Below are positions 61,588 to 64,000 of a stretch of DNA of 64,000 nt, piece by piece. The number at the start of each line of letters is the position of its first letter. Positions within the stretch are counted from its first letter, which is position 1. Both the position numbers and the translations under genes were made by a program. This DNA is from Niabella pedocola (GTDB lineage: Bacteria; Bacteroidota; Bacteroidia; Chitinophagales; Chitinophagaceae): contig NZ_JAJNEC010000005.1 of NCBI RefSeq assembly GCF_021044425.1, forward strand, positions 1,550,001-1,614,000, written 5' to 3'. Below the pieces are notes generated by a model, which saw only the letters and a program-made list of their open reading frames with translations, was not told the DNA's origin and ran no database searches.

Positions 61588-63537
61588 CTATTGTTGTTTG
61601 GCCCACCAAAGAGGAGTAAGCACAGCATCATCACTGCCCAGGGCATCTTTTGCCTGCTGGTATCCCTCAGGACTGGAGTTGGATAATACCGAAGGATATT
61701 TCAACCGCTGCGGGAAGAACTTCACATTGGAAGTCATGTACGTGCCGTCTGTTAATGCCGGCAATGTGGAAATCGGAAGCTCGATGGTCGGGTTCTCAAA
61801 GAACGGCAATCCCAGCCTCCGGTGATCGTTCCAGGTTTCCAGCGGCAGCCAGGGACATTGAGCAATGAATTTTTGCGTAATGATCTTGGTTAAACGGTCG
61901 TTCTTTACCGTGCCTGATTTATACAATGTATTTGCAGGATATACAATGGAAGCGCTGCCAGGAGTACCGGTATACCCGTCTTCGAATTGCATCGAACGGG
62001 ACGCCGGGGGCTCTGTGGTATGATCCCAGCTTACGGAGGTACCGCAGTTATTGTAATCGGCAGATGCCAAATAGGCCGTAACAAAAGGAGATATGGCCGC
62101 GGTGCCCGGAGCTACAACTCCGTTATCCCAATAATTGAAACTTAAAGTGATGCCTTTTTCGTAAGCCGTTTTTCCATTCACCGGGGTTGTCCAGCCGCGC
62201 ACACTGGCCTCTGCTAAAAGGAAATAGGTTTCCCAGGCAGCAAAGAAGATCCGCTTTTGTGTACTGTTTCTGAATTGCATATTGATCCGGGGCATGGTAC
62301 CGCCATAATTGAACAATTCATTCATAGGATCTTTGGGTCCAAAATCACCGTCGATCCGGGCATTCCAGGTATACTTGGCATCAACGGATTTCAGTTTATC
62401 TCCTTTGGAAGTTTTCAGATTCCGGGTGCTGATCACATCAAAATCACCATTCTGTTTGGGGTAATTCGGATTGTTTACATCGCCGGGAATGGAGAAGGCT
62501 TTATAGGCCCGGGGATCGATCGAGTAAGGAAGGCCATCCAGCCAGTAACCGGTAACCGGGTCATTGTTCTTTACGGGGAAATGATCCAGGTAGCGCTGTC
62601 CGAGCCAGTTGGCCGGTTTAATTGCAGATTGAAAAGCAGCACCCAGCTGGTCGGCCGACTTAACGCCACCCAGTCCGAGGTACATATTCCGGAGTGTGAC
62701 AGACAGCGGCTGGGTGTCCCAGGAACGCGTCATCACACCTGTCAGGGGCGACCATCCGTCTTTTTCCTGTACCTGGAAATTATCATCCAGCGAGGTAATG
62801 AGATTATTTACATCCGCACAGGCATCTTCGAATTCTGTTTTTGCCTTTCCAGCATCCACCTCGGATAACCGCATAGCCAGCCGGAGCCGCATAGAAGTAG
62901 CATATTTTTTCCATTGCGTATAGTTATAACCATAAGCCGGATCCTGCTTGGCAATATCGGAGGAGTTGACGGACAAATCCAGTTTGGATGCCGCATCTTT
63001 CAGTTCAGCGAGCATATAGTAATATACCGTTTTTACATCATTGAACTGGGGATTGGTTCCTTTAAACGCATCCACCGGCATCGGTCCGAAGTTATCCGAA
63101 AACTCACTCATCAGATATGCACGCCAGATGCGCGCTACCTGGATCAGATTGGGAGTGTACGATTTGGCGGTACCTGCGGCGATCTTCGACTCACCGATCT
63201 GGATGGCCGTATTGGCATTGTTTAACCAACCGGATAACTGGTTGTAATAGTTGGTAGACCATCCGTCGTTATAACTGCCTACATTGATCGCACCGCCATC
63301 CCAGTCGCTGGCCTGCCGGCCGGCCGGTTTCCAGTACAATACAAAGGAGCGCTCGGCCACATCCGGATCCATTTGCGCACCAACGATGGAATTATTGATA
63401 AAGTATTCTACCTGCACCTGCGACGAATCCGCAGCAATCGGGTTTACATTTATATCTGAAAATTTCTTACAGGATGCGAGCAGCAATACCGCACATACTG
63501 ATACCGACATCTTCTTTATTATATATTTCATGATCAT
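61588..63537 (-). CDS. SusD/RagB-like outer-membrane lipoprotein (last pair, 649 residues)
   Basis: 649 residues, larger than its two relatives in the cluster. Lipobox LLASC with Cys23, then KKFSDINVNPIAADSSQVQV, the SusD_2 opening. The mid-region has WARIWRAYLMSEFSDNFGPM-like VARIWRAYLMSEFSDNFGPM, conserved among SusD helices, and WKKYATSMRLRLAMRLSEVD. It binds substrate for the SusC whose end lies 12 bases upstream. The extra length lies in the region ~330-480, possibly a substrate-specificity insert. Confidence 0.93.
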   Translation of the reverse strand: MIMKYIIKKMSVSVCAVLLLASCKKFSDINVNPIAADSSQVQVEYFINNSIVGAQMDPDVAERSFVLYWKPAGRQASDWDGGAINVGSYNDGWSTNYYNQLSGWLNNANTAIQIGESKIAAGTAKSYTPNLIQVARIWRAYLMSEFSDNFGPMPVDAFKGTNPQFNDVKTVYYYMLAELKDAASKLDLSVNSSDIAKQDPAYGYNYTQWKKYATSMRLRLAMRLSEVDAGKAKTEFEDACADVNNLITSLDDNFQVQEKDGWSPLTGVMTRSWDTQPLSVTLRNMYLGLGGVKSADQLGAAFQSAIKPANWLGQRYLDHFPVKNNDPVTGYWLDGLPYSIDPRAYKAFSIPGDVNNPNYPKQNGDFDVISTRNLKTSKGDKLKSVDAKYTWNARIDGDFGPKDPMNELFNYGGTMPRINMQFRNSTQKRIFFAAWETYFLLAEASVRGWTTPVNGKTAYEKGITLSFNYWDNGVVAPGTAAISPFVTAYLASADYNNCGTSVSWDHTTEPPASRSMQFEDGYTGTPGSASIVYPANTLYKSGTVKNDRLTKIITQKFIAQCPWLPLETWNDHRRLGLPFFENPTIELPISTLPALTDGTYMTSNVKFFPQRLKYPSVLSNSSPEGYQQAKDALGSDDAVLTPLWWAKQQ

Positions 63538-63549
63538 AAGAATTAAAAG

Positions 63550-64000
63550 TTAGAAACTCAAGGTTACATTAAACATGTAGTACCGGGATGTGGGAGGCGC
63601 ACCGTTCTCGAACCCAACGGCATTAGAGCCAACGGCAAATACGGATTCAGGATCCATTCCCTGCATATGGCTGCTGATCAGCCATACGTTGTTACAGGAT
63701 ACACCTACCCGCGCTCTTTGAATAAACGAATTGCCCAGCATCTTCTGCGGAAGCTGATAGCTCAGCTGCACGTTCCTTAAGCGGATATTGGATGCATCAT
63801 AAAGATTGGCCTCAGTGATACCGATATTACCACTTTGAATGGCCTGCCAGTATTGTTGTGGGGTTACTTCCTTCGTATTGTTTACATATCCTCCGTTACC
63901 ATCGCTGATCACACCGGGAACCACCATATTGTCCCGGGCGCCGTTTACAACGGTAGCCGCAGCCGTTCCTGCACGCTGCATGCTTGCCAGCGTTGCTGAA
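63550..64000 (-). CDS. SusC/RagA-family TonB-linked transporter, C-terminal end only
   Basis: The frame is open to the window edge, giving about 149 C-terminal residues. They include GITEANLYDASNIRLRNVQL, SYQLPQKMLGNSFIQRARVG and the terminal strand SRYYMFNVTLSF, as in SusC barrels. It lies 12 bases before the SusD gene. The N-terminal plug and signal are outside the window. Confidence 0.92.
   Translation of the reverse strand, partial: SATLASMQRAGTAAATVVNGARDNMVVPGVISDGNGGYVNNTKEVTPQQYWQAIQSGNIGITEANLYDASNIRLRNVQLSYQLPQKMLGNSFIQRARVGVSCNNVWLISSHMQGMDPESVFAVGSNAVGFENGAPPTSRYYMFNVTLSF

Noticed and set aside
1..64000. tRNA, rRNA, CRISPR array, transposase, phage genes, toxin-antitoxin pairs
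   Set aside because: No cloverleaf-like sequence, regular repeat-spacer array, DDE transposase or phage gene was recognised; the Fic protein has no adjacent antitoxin gene.

Overview
The window looks like a chromosomal segment of a Bacteroidota bacterium, most likely family Chitinophagaceae (inference). Supporting signs are four SusC/SusD pairs (the last one cut by the window end), a MurF-alanine racemase fusion, a GldE-like protein next to ssb and mutY, futalosine-pathway menaquinone synthesis (MqnC), promoters of the TAnnTTTG type, and no visible Shine-Dalgarno sequences. I see no rRNA, tRNA, CRISPR array, intact insertion sequence or phage genes.

Layout. 1-6300 (+): the end of a DUF4836-like protein, an ABC ATPase with an FtsX-type permease, DUF2461, and a PurF-like amidophosphoribosyltransferase ending in a strong terminator. 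6300-13900 (-): two small paralogous membrane proteins, a seven-heme cytochrome c, and SusCD pair 1. 14000-16700: SixA-like phosphatase, MurG-like glycosyltransferase, a small unknown protein, YqgE/AlgH. 16800-20000 (-): HU-type protein, TPR protein, a 30-residue mS38-like ribosomal protein and RNase G, read in that order. 20150-25300 (+): mutY, ssb, gldE-like, DUF3109, an ABC ATPase and a YtxH protein. 25500-28300 (-): the DUF1501/DUF1800 pair. 28500-34600: enoyl-CoA hydratase, WG-repeat protein, fumC, a Fic protein with a striking operator-like repeat array, DUF6370 and LspA. 34800-40800 (-): PAP2 phosphatase fused to a barrel-like domain, MurF-Alr, TerC, HesB/IscA. 41000-46100 (+): MqnC, type II NADH dehydrogenase, a CPA1 Na+/H+ antiporter and a single-domain asparaginase-like protein.

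46000-64000 (-) is a polysaccharide-utilisation-like region. Read in the direction of transcription it runs SusC (partial)-SusD, terminator, ROK regulator, SusC-SusD, terminator, SusC-SusD, terminator, GH3 glycosidase with a PA14 insert, and a small lipoprotein. The SusC/SusD pairs would import oligosaccharides across the outer membrane, GH3 would trim them to monosaccharides, and the ROK protein would sense the product. A conserved 45-bp promoter/operator-like element occurs both before the ROK gene and before the third SusCD pair, which suggests one regulon.

The best candidates for new biology are this shared element, the tandem inverted repeats over the fic promoter, the two small paralogous membrane proteins, and the tiny ribosomal-protein gene that falls below usual gene-calling length. 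I found no clear, wholly novel multi-gene system. Family names come from recognised motifs and were not checked against a database.
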